Part shown: one piece after another, positions 17,207 through 25,836 of the stretch | Position numbering within the stretch: position 1 is the stretch's first letter | Layout of the letters: every line of letters starts with the position of its first letter | Assembly: GCF_014651675.1 (NCBI RefSeq) | Contig: NZ_BMXI01000006.1 | Coordinates: 62,001 to 126,000 of the forward strand | Direction: 5' to 3' | DNA from: Roseibacillus persicicus | GTDB taxonomy: Bacteria; Verrucomicrobiota; Verrucomicrobiia; Verrucomicrobiales; Akkermansiaceae | Length of the DNA: 64,000 nt | Notes under the pieces: generated by a model | Databases searched by the model: none | Seen by the model: the letters and a program-made list of their open reading frames with translations, nothing else | What the model was told of the DNA's origin: nothing | Position numbers and translations under genes: made by a program

Positions 17207-19612
17207 ATGTCCATTTCGAAGTATTTAGTCCTGAGTCTCGCCGTCAGCGGATTCCTTGCAGCGCAGAATCCTCCCCGGCCGGCATTGCCTCCGATTCCAG
17301 GGATTGCGGGAGAAGAGCCCGAGGGTGATCCTCTCCCTCAGAACGCAACCCAGCTATTGTCGAAGCCCAATCCCGACGATCCGTTTCCAGGAGGATTGGA
17401 ATTCCCGACCGCCACTGCTGCCGAGCTAATGTATGTTTATCAGAGTGCGACTGGAAAGCGGGTGCTGATTCCGACCGCGCTCAAGGATGTGCAGTTCTCC
17501 TTCATGCAGGCGGGAGGAATGACCAATCGGGAGGTGGCAGAACTACTCGAGCAGTATCTTCTTTTGGAAGGTTACCAGTTGAATACTTCGCTGCGGAATC
17601 CTGACATCGTTACCTTGCTGGGAGCGAATCAGCAGGGCGGGGGACCTCAGACCGCCGAGCCCGTCCGAATCGTCACCGACCCCGCCCAGTTGGCGTTGGA
17701 GACCGGAGTGGTTTCCTACGTCATGAAGTTTCAATATCTCAAGCCCGAGGAAGCTCAGCGAGCTTTCACCCAGGTGTTTGGCCAGTTCCGTCCCGGTGGA
17801 ACGATCGCGGAAGTGCGCAATGCTTCATCCCTGATCATCACGGAAAAGGCGAATCTCATTCAGGCTCTGTTGAAGCTCAAAAACGAGATTGATGTTCCTT
17901 CGGCGCAAGTGGGCACCGCATGGGTTGAGGTTGAGTATGCCGATGTGCAAGAGCTCGCGGACCAGCTCAATGAGATGTTCAACGCCCAGCAGTCCCAATC
18001 CAACTCGGCGCGGGTGCAGCGTCAGCAGGCGACTCCGAATACTCCTCCTATCCCCGGCCTTGCCAACAATGCTGCCGGCGGGGGCGGAGATGCGGGCGGA
18101 GAAGAGAATCCTCCCACCATCACTCCTGACAGCCGGACCAACCGGATTTTCCTGATGGGGCGCCCGGTGGACCTCGTTTTCATCAAGCAGTTGATCGAGC
18201 AATGGGATGTGAAAACCAGCGACCGCAACTTCCTGGTGCGTAAGCTCAAGTATCTCCCCGTCTACGAGTTCATCCCAATCGCAGAGACCGCGATCTCCAG
18301 TACTTTGGGAGATTCTGCCGGCACAGGCGGCTCGGCAACTGGTGGCAACAATCGTTCAACTTCCAATGCCAACAACCGCAGTTTGGGTAACAACAATACC
18401 AACAGCAACAGCCGCAGCACGAATTCCAGCAGCGGATTCGGTGGTTCTTCTGGAGGAGGAAGTGGCGGTTCTGCAGCATTGAATGGCGCGGACCGTCCGA
18501 CTCAACCGGAAAGTATTTTGGTCGGGAAAACTCTGTTGGTGAGCGATAACGTGGCCAACAGCATCATCGTGCAAGGTCCGCCCCATCACATTGAATTGGT
18601 GGAGAACTTGATTGAAAAGTTAGATGTGAAGAACGAGCAGGTCGCGATTTCAGCTGTTTTTGGCCGCTACTCGGTTACTGATGGATTGACCTTCGGGGTC
18701 AACCTAGGCCAGTTGCTCAATGGAAATGGTGTAGGTTTTGCCACCAATAACGGTGGTGGTGGTGGTATAATCGAGAGCAACTCCATTACCCAATTCGCGA
18801 ACCTCGTGACTCCGGGCGCTGGATTGGCCGCTGGTGGTTTGAGTGGTGATTTTGGTGTCTTTGTAAATGCTTTGGAGACTTACACCAATTTCCAGGCCTT
18901 TGCTCGCCCGACCATATTTACGACCAACAACAAAGAAGCTCGCATTTCTTCGGGAACGCAAATTGCGATTCCGACTAATACTTTCCAAGGGCTAAACGGG
19001 TCGAGTGGCCAGTCAACTAACGTTGAGTACCGTGATGTTGCCCTTGAGTTGCTCGTCCGTCCTTTGGTGAATTCGGCAGATGAAATAACACTCGAGATTT
19101 CAATTGTACGCGACACGGTCGGGGAAGACCGTGACGTCGGGGAACTCACCATTCCCGACTTGTTGTCGGACCAACTTGACACCATCGTTACTGTCCCTGT
19201 CGGATCTGCAGTCTTGCTGGGTGGGTTGATCGAAGAGGATGTTACCGCTACTGACAGCGGGGTGCCTATTCTGCGTTCTATTCCTTTGCTCGGTAACCTT
19301 TTCAAGAGTAATGATGATAGCTTTCGACGCTCTGAGTTGGTGATTATGATCCGTCCAACCATAGTAGATGGCAAAGTCGCAATCAACCAATATCAGGACG
19401 TCTACGATTACGGTAGCAATCTGAGTGGAGAGGCTCGGCAGCAGTTCGATGCTCGTCCCTATGAGCCAAGAGTGAATAGTGCTGCTGGTCGGATATTTGG
19501 GACCAATTCTAACAGTAAGCCAAAGCCGGCAGACAAACCTGCGGCCCGCCGTCCCATGTCCCCAATCCAGCAAGCGATCTACGACAAGCAGATGCGCGCG
19601 GCGAAGAAGTAG
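17207..19612 (+). CDS. gspD: Type II secretion outer-membrane secretin GspD
   Basis: GspD forms the outer-membrane gate. The 801-residue protein has a signal peptide and an N0-like domain (about 65-145). N1 and N2 ring domains follow (KFQYLKPEEAQRAFTQVFG near 175; AWVEVEYADVQELADQLNEM near 240). An N3-like domain is split by an Asn/Ser/Gly-rich insert at about residues 371-424. The beta-barrel secretin domain spans about 465-720, with VPVGSAVLLGGLIEE and the GVPILRSIPLLGNLF signature. The tail is basic. There is no lipobox. It is the last recognised gene of the block; the two genes after it are small and may be co-transcribed. Confidence 0.95.
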   Translation: MSISKYLVLSLAVSGFLAAQNPPRPALPPIPGIAGEEPEGDPLPQNATQLLSKPNPDDPFPGGLEFPTATAAELMYVYQSATGKRVLIPTALKDVQFSFMQAGGMTNREVAELLEQYLLLEGYQLNTSLRNPDIVTLLGANQQGGGPQTAEPVRIVTDPAQLALETGVVSYVMKFQYLKPEEAQRAFTQVFGQFRPGGTIAEVRNASSLIITEKANLIQALLKLKNEIDVPSAQVGTAWVEVEYADVQELADQLNEMFNAQQSQSNSARVQRQQATPNTPPIPGLANNAAGGGGDAGGEENPPTITPDSRTNRIFLMGRPVDLVFIKQLIEQWDVKTSDRNFLVRKLKYLPVYEFIPIAETAISSTLGDSAGTGGSATGGNNRSTSNANNRSLGNNNTNSNSRSTNSSSGFGGSSGGGSGGSAALNGADRPTQPESILVGKTLLVSDNVANSIIVQGPPHHIELVENLIEKLDVKNEQVAISAVFGRYSVTDGLTFGVNLGQLLNGNGVGFATNNGGGGGIIESNSITQFANLVTPGAGLAAGGLSGDFGVFVNALETYTNFQAFARPTIFTTNNKEARISSGTQIAIPTNTFQGLNGSSGQSTNVEYRDVALELLVRPLVNSADEITLEISIVRDTVGEDRDVGELTIPDLLSDQLDTIVTVPVGSAVLLGGLIEEDVTATDSGVPILRSIPLLGNLFKSNDDSFRRSELVIMIRPTIVDGKVAINQYQDVYDYGSNLSGEARQQFDARPYEPRVNSAAGRIFGTNSNSKPKPADKPAARRPMSPIQQAIYDKQMRAAKK

Positions 19613-19630
19613 TTCTCAAGTCGAGTCCTG

Positions 19631-19810
19631 ATGCTTAAGCGAATCGCAGGGATTATAGCTTTGGTATTGGGGCTGCTGATTTATCTATTGGCTGGAAACG
19701 GTCCTTTGGAAGGTCCGGTCGGTTTGTCGATCGGACTGGTCGGAGGGACTGTTTTCTGCATCGGAGGAGGGGTTTTGATTGGCAAGAGCGTGTTGGACGA
19801 CCGAGAGTGA
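19631..19810 (+). CDS. 59-residue membrane protein
   Basis: This short gene lies between gspD and the DUF2007 gene. The ATG at 19631 follows the gspD stop by 18 bases, and its TGA is four bases before the next ATG. The product is almost all membrane helix: MLKRIAGIIALVLGLLIYLL, a short polar turn (AGNGPLEGP), then a second Gly-rich helix (GLVGGTVFCIGGGVLIG) and a DDRE tail. It is a plausible two-helix protein of unknown function. The tight spacing to both neighbours is the main support that it is real. Confidence 0.6.
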   Translation: MLKRIAGIIALVLGLLIYLLAGNGPLEGPVGLSIGLVGGTVFCIGGGVLIGKSVLDDRE

Positions 19811-19814
19811 ATCC

Positions 19815-20141
19815 ATGAAGGAGCTCTTTCGGCATCATGACCACGCCAAGGTGGGGCTCTTGGAGTCGATTCTCACTGAAGCGGGGATTGAGATTTTCCT
19901 CCGCAACCGGAATCTGACCATGTCGGGGCTCTCCGAGATCCCGATTCCGGAGTTCTATCCTGCGATTTGTGTGGTCAACGAAGAGGACGAGGAGCGCGCC
20001 TTGCAGATCGTTTCAACCTTTCTCGAAGACGAGAAACGACCGTTGGGTGAGGACTGGACCTGTCCTTCTTGCAAGGAGTCGGTTCCGGACTCGATGTCTG
20101 AGTGTTGGAACTGCCAGACTGCCGCCGAGCCGGTGGGGTGA
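19815..20141 (+). CDS. DUF2007-type protein with C-terminal zinc ribbon
   Basis: The 108-residue product starts with a DUF2007-like fold (KELFRHHDHAKVGLLESILTEAGIEIFLRN). This family was named for a putative signal-transducing role and has no known reaction. Here it is followed by a treble-clef-like zinc ribbon, CPSC and CWNC at about residues 82-103. The first half includes the family's typical pattern of a helix (VGLLESILTEAGI) followed by FLRN and a later VVNEEDEERALQIV helix. The ATG at 19815 is four bases after the 59-residue gene. It is probably cytoplasmic. Confidence 0.8.
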   Translation: MKELFRHHDHAKVGLLESILTEAGIEIFLRNRNLTMSGLSEIPIPEFYPAICVVNEEDEERALQIVSTFLEDEKRPLGEDWTCPSCKESVPDSMSECWNCQTAAEPVG

Positions 20142-20155
20142 TTGAGAGAACGGCT

Positions 20156-20896
20156 TCACTTTGCGCGCTCGTCTCCCCAGAGCTGCACGTGCAGGCGGTC
20201 GGTCAGACGGTATCCGTGGTCGAGGCATTCTTGGGCCAACCAGGAGCGGCTTTTCGCGAGGGCTTCCGCAGAGCGCCCCTCGGGCATGAGTAAGATCCGG
20301 CTGGCGGGAATCTCGAAACGTTGCTGGAGCTCTTCGACCTCTTTGAGATCACTTTGGGAAACCACGACAAACTTGAAAAAGGCCCGTTCGCAGGTCGCGA
20401 AGAACTTCATCGCTTTTTCCTGAATCCGAAGTTCTGGCGCATTTTGGGAATTCGCGAGCTTGGGCGACACGTTGTATTGCGCGATGTGTGAGTCGAGAGC
20501 GGGAATGGGAAGTTGGGTGCCGTTGGTTTCAATCTCGATTGCCGAAAAATTCGGGGAGAGAAGCGTGACCAGTGCGGACAATTCGCCTTGCTGCAGAAGT
20601 GGTTCTCCGCCGGTGATGACCAGGCGATCGCCCGGGCGGCTGGCGGACTCGAGGGTGGCCGTGAGTTCTGCTGGGGTCTGTTCGACGATGTAATCGGACT
20701 TGCTGAATTTTCGTTTGTCGAGATGCGGCCAAGGGGTGCCCTCCCAGTTCCAGGTGAAGGGGGTGTCGCACCAAACGCAGTGGAGGTTGCAGAGCGAGAG
20801 CCGGAGAAAGACCGCCGGACAGCCCATGGAAGGTCCTTCGCCTTGGAGAGTGCGAAAGACTTCGGGAGAACCATCAGGGAGGCGGGCAAGTTTCAT
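20156..20896 (-). CDS. queE: 7-carboxy-7-deazaguanine synthase
   Basis: QueE is a radical SAM enzyme that contracts the ring of 6-carboxytetrahydropterin to 7-carboxy-7-deazaguanine, the precursor of queuosine. The 246-residue product shows EVFRTLQGEGPSMGCPAVFLRL, and the cysteine motif CNLHCVWC binds the [4Fe-4S] cluster. VITGGEPLLQ (the GGEP SAM motif) and ETNGT also appear. The ATG at 20896 gives the usual short lead before the cluster motif; an upstream GTG/TTG extension is open but not needed. The other que genes are not in this window. Its 3' end converges on the DUF2007 gene with a 14-base gap. Confidence 0.94.
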   Translation of the reverse strand: MKLARLPDGSPEVFRTLQGEGPSMGCPAVFLRLSLCNLHCVWCDTPFTWNWEGTPWPHLDKRKFSKSDYIVEQTPAELTATLESASRPGDRLVITGGEPLLQQGELSALVTLLSPNFSAIEIETNGTQLPIPALDSHIAQYNVSPKLANSQNAPELRIQEKAMKFFATCERAFFKFVVVSQSDLKEVEELQQRFEIPASRILLMPEGRSAEALAKSRSWLAQECLDHGYRLTDRLHVQLWGDERAK

Positions 20897-21023
20897 GGGC
20901 AAGAGTCGGCGGGGCGGCGCGCGGACTAGCAGTAGGGAATCCGGTGGAAAATCGGAACAAAATTCCTGCACGAAGTCGTTGGTGGAAGACGCGAATCTAG
21001 GTTAAACTGCCGGGGGACGAGAT

Positions 21024-22211
21024 ATGATGTTAAACAAAGGAGGCTACGGGGAAGCAAGTGGAGGGCTCAAGCTCGTCTTCCTGATTGCATGCACCGTGAT
21101 CGTCATCGCGGGCCTGAAGGCTGCCGCGAGCATCTTCGTCCCTGTTCTGCTGGCTTTCTTTATCGCCACCGTATCTTTCCCGATCACCAATTGGCTGCGG
21201 GAGCATCGCGCGCCCCGCTGGCTGGCGGTGCTGCTGACGGTCTTGGTGGACTTTGCCTTCCTGGCTGGTGTGGTGGTGATTGCGGTGATTCTAGTCGGGG
21301 ACTTTGGTGACAAGTGGACGGGGACCGGCGCGAATGATCCGGAGTCCTACAAAAGCTTGGTCGAGCAAAAGATTGGCGATGTTTCTCTGTTCATCGTGGA
21401 CCAGTTGGAGAAGCGGAATTTTGAAAATGCTCGCGAAACCGTCGACAACTATTTCCGCACCAAAGCTCTCGACCAGTTGGAGCAAATCGATTTCGGCCAG
21501 GTCTGGAGCTTGAGCACCGGGGTGGTTGGCCGGGTGGCGTCGTTCTTCGGGACTTCCTTCTTCGTGATGCTAATGACGATTTTCATGCTGACCGAGGCCC
21601 GCATGTATGGTCGCCGCCTCAATGCGATTTGCGAAGCGAAAGGGCCGGACTTCGAGCGCCTCTTCAGTGCCACGCGGGATATTCAGCGCTTTCTGGGAAT
21701 CAAGACCGTGATCAGCCTCATTACCGGTTTCCTCGCGGGCTTTCTTTGCTGGGTGGCGGATCTCGATTTCTTCATTTTGTGGGGTATCTTGGCTTACGCC
21801 CTCAACTACATTCCGGTGGTGGGCTCCGTCATCGCCGGGGTGCCGCCAACTATCCTCGCGCTCATCGTTAGTGGAGGCCCGCAGGCGATGGCGGTAGCGA
21901 CGGGTTATACCGCTATCAACGTTTTCCTCGGGAACTTCGTGGAGCCCATGATGATGGGATCACGCTTTGGCCTTTCCACCCTGATGGTGATTCTGTCGGT
22001 GATGTTTTGGGGGTGGCTCTGGGGGCCAGTCGGCATGCTGCTGGCCGTTCCGCTGACGATGTTGATCAAGGTCGCGATGCTCAATAGTGAAGATTTCCGT
22101 TGGTTGGCAGTGGCGATGAGCAAGGAGGATAAAGCCCGCATTACCGAGCGGGTGCAAGAGCTCAAGGACGCCGTCAAGGAAGCTGACGGGGCGGTGGTGG
22201 AAACTCCGTGA
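21024..22211 (+). CDS. AI-2E family (PerM-type) permease
   Basis: This 395-residue integral membrane protein belongs to the AI-2E/PerM exporter family. It has paired N-terminal helices, a soluble middle domain (about 95-175), and a C-terminal bundle. The bundle includes the family's signature region near ILAYALNYIPVVGSVIAGVPP and the later GNFVEPMMMGSRFGLSTLMV stretch. Members have been linked to export of signalling molecules or ions; the substrate here cannot be inferred. The start is ATG-ATG at 21024 or 21027. It stands alone, divergent from queE. Confidence 0.9.
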   Translation: MMLNKGGYGEASGGLKLVFLIACTVIVIAGLKAAASIFVPVLLAFFIATVSFPITNWLREHRAPRWLAVLLTVLVDFAFLAGVVVIAVILVGDFGDKWTGTGANDPESYKSLVEQKIGDVSLFIVDQLEKRNFENARETVDNYFRTKALDQLEQIDFGQVWSLSTGVVGRVASFFGTSFFVMLMTIFMLTEARMYGRRLNAICEAKGPDFERLFSATRDIQRFLGIKTVISLITGFLAGFLCWVADLDFFILWGILAYALNYIPVVGSVIAGVPPTILALIVSGGPQAMAVATGYTAINVFLGNFVEPMMMGSRFGLSTLMVILSVMFWGWLWGPVGMLLAVPLTMLIKVAMLNSEDFRWLAVAMSKEDKARITERVQELKDAVKEADGAVVETP

Positions 22212-22254
22212 TCCTGACTAGACGCGGCTCACTTCTAGGCTAGGGTAGCCCCGC

Positions 22255-23244
22255 ATGACGAAAGGGGAGGTGTGGTTTCGCAGAATGGTCACCGGGGTAC
22301 TGGCCTTTGTGGTTTTGCTGGTGTTTGTCGGAGCCATCGTGCGGGCAACTGGTGCCGGCCTGGGGTGTCCAGATTGGCCCAAGTGTTGGGGACAGCTGAT
22401 TCCGCCGTGGAAGGTCGAACAGGTTGATTTGAGTAAAATCAATTATGAGCGCTTTGAGAAAAAGGCCGAGAGGCTTGGACGCGACCCTTCGACGGTGACT
22501 CCCGAGCACATCCTCGAGAACTTCAACCCGGTGCACACTTGGACCGAATTTGTGAACCGGTTGACGAGTTTGCCGGTGGGCTTCTTTGCCTTGGGCGCGG
22601 TCGTGACGTCCTTTTTGCTCCCGATGGGAAAGAGTCGGCGAAAGATGATTGTGCTCTCCTTTCTCTCCCTATTCATCATTCTGGTCAATGCCGTGATGGG
22701 GGCGATGGTGGTTTACTCGGGGCTCAAGCCGGGGATCATCACCCTGCACTTGGCGCTGGCGATGATTTTGATCTTCATCCTCGTCTACTGTCGACGGGAG
22801 GTGAGTGACCAACCGGCCTTTGAGTCCGGACGCCGGGTGGCTCCGCTGGTCTGGGGTCTGCTTGCACTGGTTGTGGTGGAAGGAATACTAGGATCGCAAG
22901 TGCGCGAGTTGACCGATATGTTGGCACGCTCGCACAAGGGGGAGATTCGTTCCCAGTGGATCTGGGAGCTGGAGCAGAGTGCGGTCTACCTGGTGCATCG
23001 CAGCTTCTCCTGGCTGATTGTGATCCTGATGGGTGTGGTGGGATGGAAGACTTGGAAGCTGGGAATCTTTGAAAAGCGGGCCAAGCTGATGACTGGACTG
23101 GTCTTCGCCATGATGGTGATGGGGGTGATTCTCGCGCAAGTGGGGGTCTATCCCTGGGTGCAGGTGCTTCATGTGGGAGTTGCGGCCATCATGGTGACAC
23201 TTCTTTGTGACTGGAGCTTGGTATTGCAGCGAGCAAGAAGTTAG
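22255..23244 (+). CDS. ctaA: Heme A synthase
   Basis: CtaA/Cox15 oxidises heme O to heme A for cytochrome oxidase. The 329-residue protein has about eight membrane helices. The conserved histidines sit in family contexts: HTWTEFVNR (near residue 95), ITLHLALAM, LVHRSFSW and VLHVGVA. The N-terminal VGAIVRATGAGLGCPDWPKCWG is diagnostic and includes the two cysteines of the extracellular loop. A charged loop of about 40 residues follows it. A heme O synthase is not seen nearby. It precedes the MFS gene by nine bases and may be co-transcribed with it. Confidence 0.95.
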   Translation: MTKGEVWFRRMVTGVLAFVVLLVFVGAIVRATGAGLGCPDWPKCWGQLIPPWKVEQVDLSKINYERFEKKAERLGRDPSTVTPEHILENFNPVHTWTEFVNRLTSLPVGFFALGAVVTSFLLPMGKSRRKMIVLSFLSLFIILVNAVMGAMVVYSGLKPGIITLHLALAMILIFILVYCRREVSDQPAFESGRRVAPLVWGLLALVVVEGILGSQVRELTDMLARSHKGEIRSQWIWELEQSAVYLVHRSFSWLIVILMGVVGWKTWKLGIFEKRAKLMTGLVFAMMVMGVILAQVGVYPWVQVLHVGVAAIMVTLLCDWSLVLQRARS

Positions 23245-23253
23245 AAGACGCGT

Positions 23254-24474
23254 GTGGCCGAATCCGTAGCTGAGAGTGATTGGAATGTCCGGACCTTTCG
23301 GCTGGAGCTTTTGCGATCCATTCCCGCGGGGGTGATTGAAACTGTGGGGACGACCTTCGCGGTCTTCCTGGCAGTCTCCGTGTTCGGGGCGAGCCAGACC
23401 CAGAAGGCGGTGTTGGTGGCCTCCGCCAGCGTGGGCTTGCTGCTGAGTCTTTTTGTAGTGCAGTTCATCCGGCGAATCGGCTGCAGTATTAACGATGCCT
23501 TTTGTTTCATCGCCGGGTTGTCTGCTACTGGATTTCTAGTAGCAGCGCTCAATCCGGAGAGTCTGGTGGTCTATCTGGTGGGAATCTCGGTAGCGCAGTT
23601 GGGGCTGACGCTTTCGCTACCGCTCTTTTCCCAGATTTATCGTCGCCATTATCCCGACATCAATCGGGGGCAGCTCTTTGCGGTCACGGGAATGGTCCGG
23701 AAGGGGGCAGCGGTTCTCGCGGCCTTGGGCTTCGGGCTTTGGCTTCGGGAGCACCCGGGAGATTTCCCGGCCTTGCTGGGGATCTACTCTCTCAGCTGTG
23801 TCTTGATGGGAATTTGCGTGAAGGCGATGGACCCAATCAAGCTGCGCAAAACGGTGGGGGTGAGGCTCTTTGATGCCTTTGGCCATGTGCGGGAAGACCG
23901 GCCTTTCCGGCTGATTCTGATTGCCTGGATGGTGCTTGGTTTTGGCAATTTGCTTTGCTTCAGCATCTTCGTCGAGTTCATCGCAAATCCGGATTACGGC
24001 TATGGCCTGGGGGCGGATCAGGCGAGTTTCATCACTACCATTACGCCCGAAGCCTGCTTCCTGGTGACGGTATTACTCTGGGGTTTTGTCTTTGACCGGA
24101 TGAACTTTTTCATCGTTCGGGTGGTGATCAACCTCTTCTTCATCGCGGCGGTCTTGGTATTCTTTCTCGGCGGCGAGCTTTGGACTCTCTACCTCGGCTT
24201 GGCGCTGCACGGGATTGGCAAGGCGGGGGGCAATGTGGCCTGGAGCTTGTGGGTGACCAAGTTTGCAAAGGCTGAACACGTAGCAGAATACATGAGCGTG
24301 CACACCTTTCTAACCGGTTGCCGGGGCACGGCCGCTCCGTTCATCGGCTTTACGGTCGCGGCGGCCTTTTCGCCCCAACTCGTGGGCGTCATCGGAGCTT
24401 CTCTGATGATTATCTCTACCCTGATGATCTGGCCGCTTTTGAAAGAGAGTCTCGGAGGCGAGAAGGAGGCCTAG
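23254..24474 (+). CDS. MFS transporter
   Basis: The 406-residue product is an integral membrane protein with about twelve helices in two halves and a short cytoplasmic loop near residue 205. That topology fits the major facilitator superfamily. I cannot assign a substrate. The start is probably GTG at 23254, nine bases after ctaA; no ATG occurs near the required N-terminal region. Its TAG stop shares bases with the stop of the convergent rlpA gene (24471-24474). Confidence 0.82.
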   Translation: MAESVAESDWNVRTFRLELLRSIPAGVIETVGTTFAVFLAVSVFGASQTQKAVLVASASVGLLLSLFVVQFIRRIGCSINDAFCFIAGLSATGFLVAALNPESLVVYLVGISVAQLGLTLSLPLFSQIYRRHYPDINRGQLFAVTGMVRKGAAVLAALGFGLWLREHPGDFPALLGIYSLSCVLMGICVKAMDPIKLRKTVGVRLFDAFGHVREDRPFRLILIAWMVLGFGNLLCFSIFVEFIANPDYGYGLGADQASFITTITPEACFLVTVLLWGFVFDRMNFFIVRVVINLFFIAAVLVFFLGGELWTLYLGLALHGIGKAGGNVAWSLWVTKFAKAEHVAEYMSVHTFLTGCRGTAAPFIGFTVAAAFSPQLVGVIGASLMIISTLMIWPLLKESLGGEKEA

Positions 24475-24962
24475 GGTTCGCTCAGAACCTCGACCTTGCA
24501 GTTGACCACCCCGGCGTTCACGAAGCCAAGCTTGCGGGCCGTGCCGATGGAGACATCAATGATGCGTCCTTTAATGAATGGTCCGCGGTCCGTGATGGTC
24601 ACTATCTGGGAGCGCCCGTTGCTTGAGTTGGTCACTCTCACCTTGGTGCCAAAACGAAGAGTTCGGTGAGCGGCGGTTGCGCCATTGTTGGAAAATTTAC
24701 GGCCTGATGCCGTTTTGGTCCCGCCGTTGGTCTTGACCGAATACCAGGACATTTTGCCGTGGTGGGTTGCTTTGACACGGTATTTTCCCGCGACCAGATT
24801 GGGCTTCTTCCTGGGCTCAATCGGCGGGGGAGAAGATTTTTTCTGGGCGAGTTTGGTGGCCGCTAGGGTTTCACTGGACTTGGCTCCTTCGACTTCGGGG
24901 TGGGTTCGGTCGGCGCAGGAACTGAGTGCGGTGAGGATGGTGAGGAGGAAGATTCGGCGCAT
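24471..24962 (-). CDS. rlpA: RlpA-like lipoprotein (septal ring lytic transglycosylase family)
   Basis: The 163-residue product starts with a lipoprotein signal (MRRIFLLTILTALSSC), giving Cys16 as the lipid-modified residue. After a Lys/Pro-rich linker comes a double-psi beta-barrel domain (about 56-160). It holds KMSWYS, the TASGRKF motif, TAAHRTLRFGTKVRV, TITDRGPF and RIIDVS. This is the RlpA catalytic domain that cleaves naked glycan strands in some bacteria. There is no SPOR domain. The first 100 bases lie inside the 3' end of the upstream endonuclease gene in another frame. Confidence 0.92.
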   Translation of the reverse strand: MRRIFLLTILTALSSCADRTHPEVEGAKSSETLAATKLAQKKSSPPPIEPRKKPNLVAGKYRVKATHHGKMSWYSVKTNGGTKTASGRKFSNNGATAAHRTLRFGTKVRVTNSSNGRSQIVTITDRGPFIKGRIIDVSIGTARKLGFVNAGVVNCKVEVLSEP

Positions 24963-25744
24963 ATTGGGGGAATCTTATCATCATTGTCAGGGGAGGGAAA
25001 GCTCGGAGAGGTGGCTTCCAGTCCCCAGATGCGGCCCGCAAATTCCGGGTGATCGATGAACGGGTTTCGATTGTGCTGAAATTTTTCAAAGATGAGGTCG
25101 TTCCGTCGCCGCTCATTTGCGTCCGGAGGATCGGCCTCATGCCATTGCAAGAGGGTCTTCAAGTTCCCCATTTCGGCGCCATTGAAATCGGCTGAGACGA
25201 GGGTGAGGTCGGAGGTTTGAAAGTCCGAACCATCATAGCGGACAGCCATGTAGAAAAGAGCGCGCGCGATGTCACCTACGACGATAGCGGGAGGTTGGAA
25301 GGAATCCTCGTCCATGGACCAGAAGTTCGCGGGGCGGGGAGGCTGGGTGATGTCGAAGAGCAGGGAAGCGCGCTTGCCATTGACATCGTAGTCGGAGGGA
25401 TAGACGTGATGAAGGTCGGTGTCATCGGGGCCTCGCTTATCGGTATTGCCTCGGGACCGCGGCCAGAGGTGCTCGCGATTCCACAGGTCCACTTTCACCT
25501 TCGGGACGGAGCGGCGGGTGTAGATCTGAATCAGGTTCGCGGGGTTCTCAGGATCTTCGTGAACGGCGGCGATGGCCTCGCGGGTGTCGCGGTATTCGAG
25601 AGCGGTATGGTCGTCGATGAGGTCGTGCAGGGTCTGGCGCAGTTCTTCGCCGCGCTGATCTTTTGTCGCTTGATAATAGTCGGCGGGCGGCTCGGCGGGA
25701 AGAAAAGCCACAAGGAGGCCGCTGGCAACGAGGGCTTTGAACAT
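24863..25744 (-). CDS. Secreted endonuclease I family nuclease
   Basis: This 293-residue protein has a signal peptide (MFKALVASGLLVAFLPAEP) and an endonuclease I-type core. The core includes WNREHLWPRSRG near residues 87-98 (catalytic His in NREHLWP) and DLHHVYPSDYDVNG, plus Asn and Asp residues of the beta-beta-metal site. This family cuts DNA non-specifically outside the cell, for example to use extracellular DNA as nutrient. The last 35 residues (Ser/Pro-rich, ESSSSPSSPHSVPAP) form a disordered tail. They are encoded on top of the rlpA signal peptide, so the overlap constrains a dispensable region. Confidence 0.88.
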   Translation of the reverse strand: MFKALVASGLLVAFLPAEPPADYYQATKDQRGEELRQTLHDLIDDHTALEYRDTREAIAAVHEDPENPANLIQIYTRRSVPKVKVDLWNREHLWPRSRGNTDKRGPDDTDLHHVYPSDYDVNGKRASLLFDITQPPRPANFWSMDEDSFQPPAIVVGDIARALFYMAVRYDGSDFQTSDLTLVSADFNGAEMGNLKTLLQWHEADPPDANERRRNDLIFEKFQHNRNPFIDHPEFAGRIWGLEATSPSFPSPDNDDKIPPICAESSSSPSSPHSVPAPTEPTPKSKEPSPVKP

Positions 25745-25836
25745 AGCTCAGTTGTCCTGTTCCTCCGGAGAAAAACAAGCACGAAAAGGCCCGGAGTCTC
25801 ACGACGCCGGGCTGGCAAAGTGACGTCGATGACGAC

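Noticed and set aside
24471-25744. Frameshift joining rlpA and the nuclease into one gene
   Set aside because: rlpA has its own lipoprotein signal and a complete domain, so two overlapping genes are more likely than a broken fusion.
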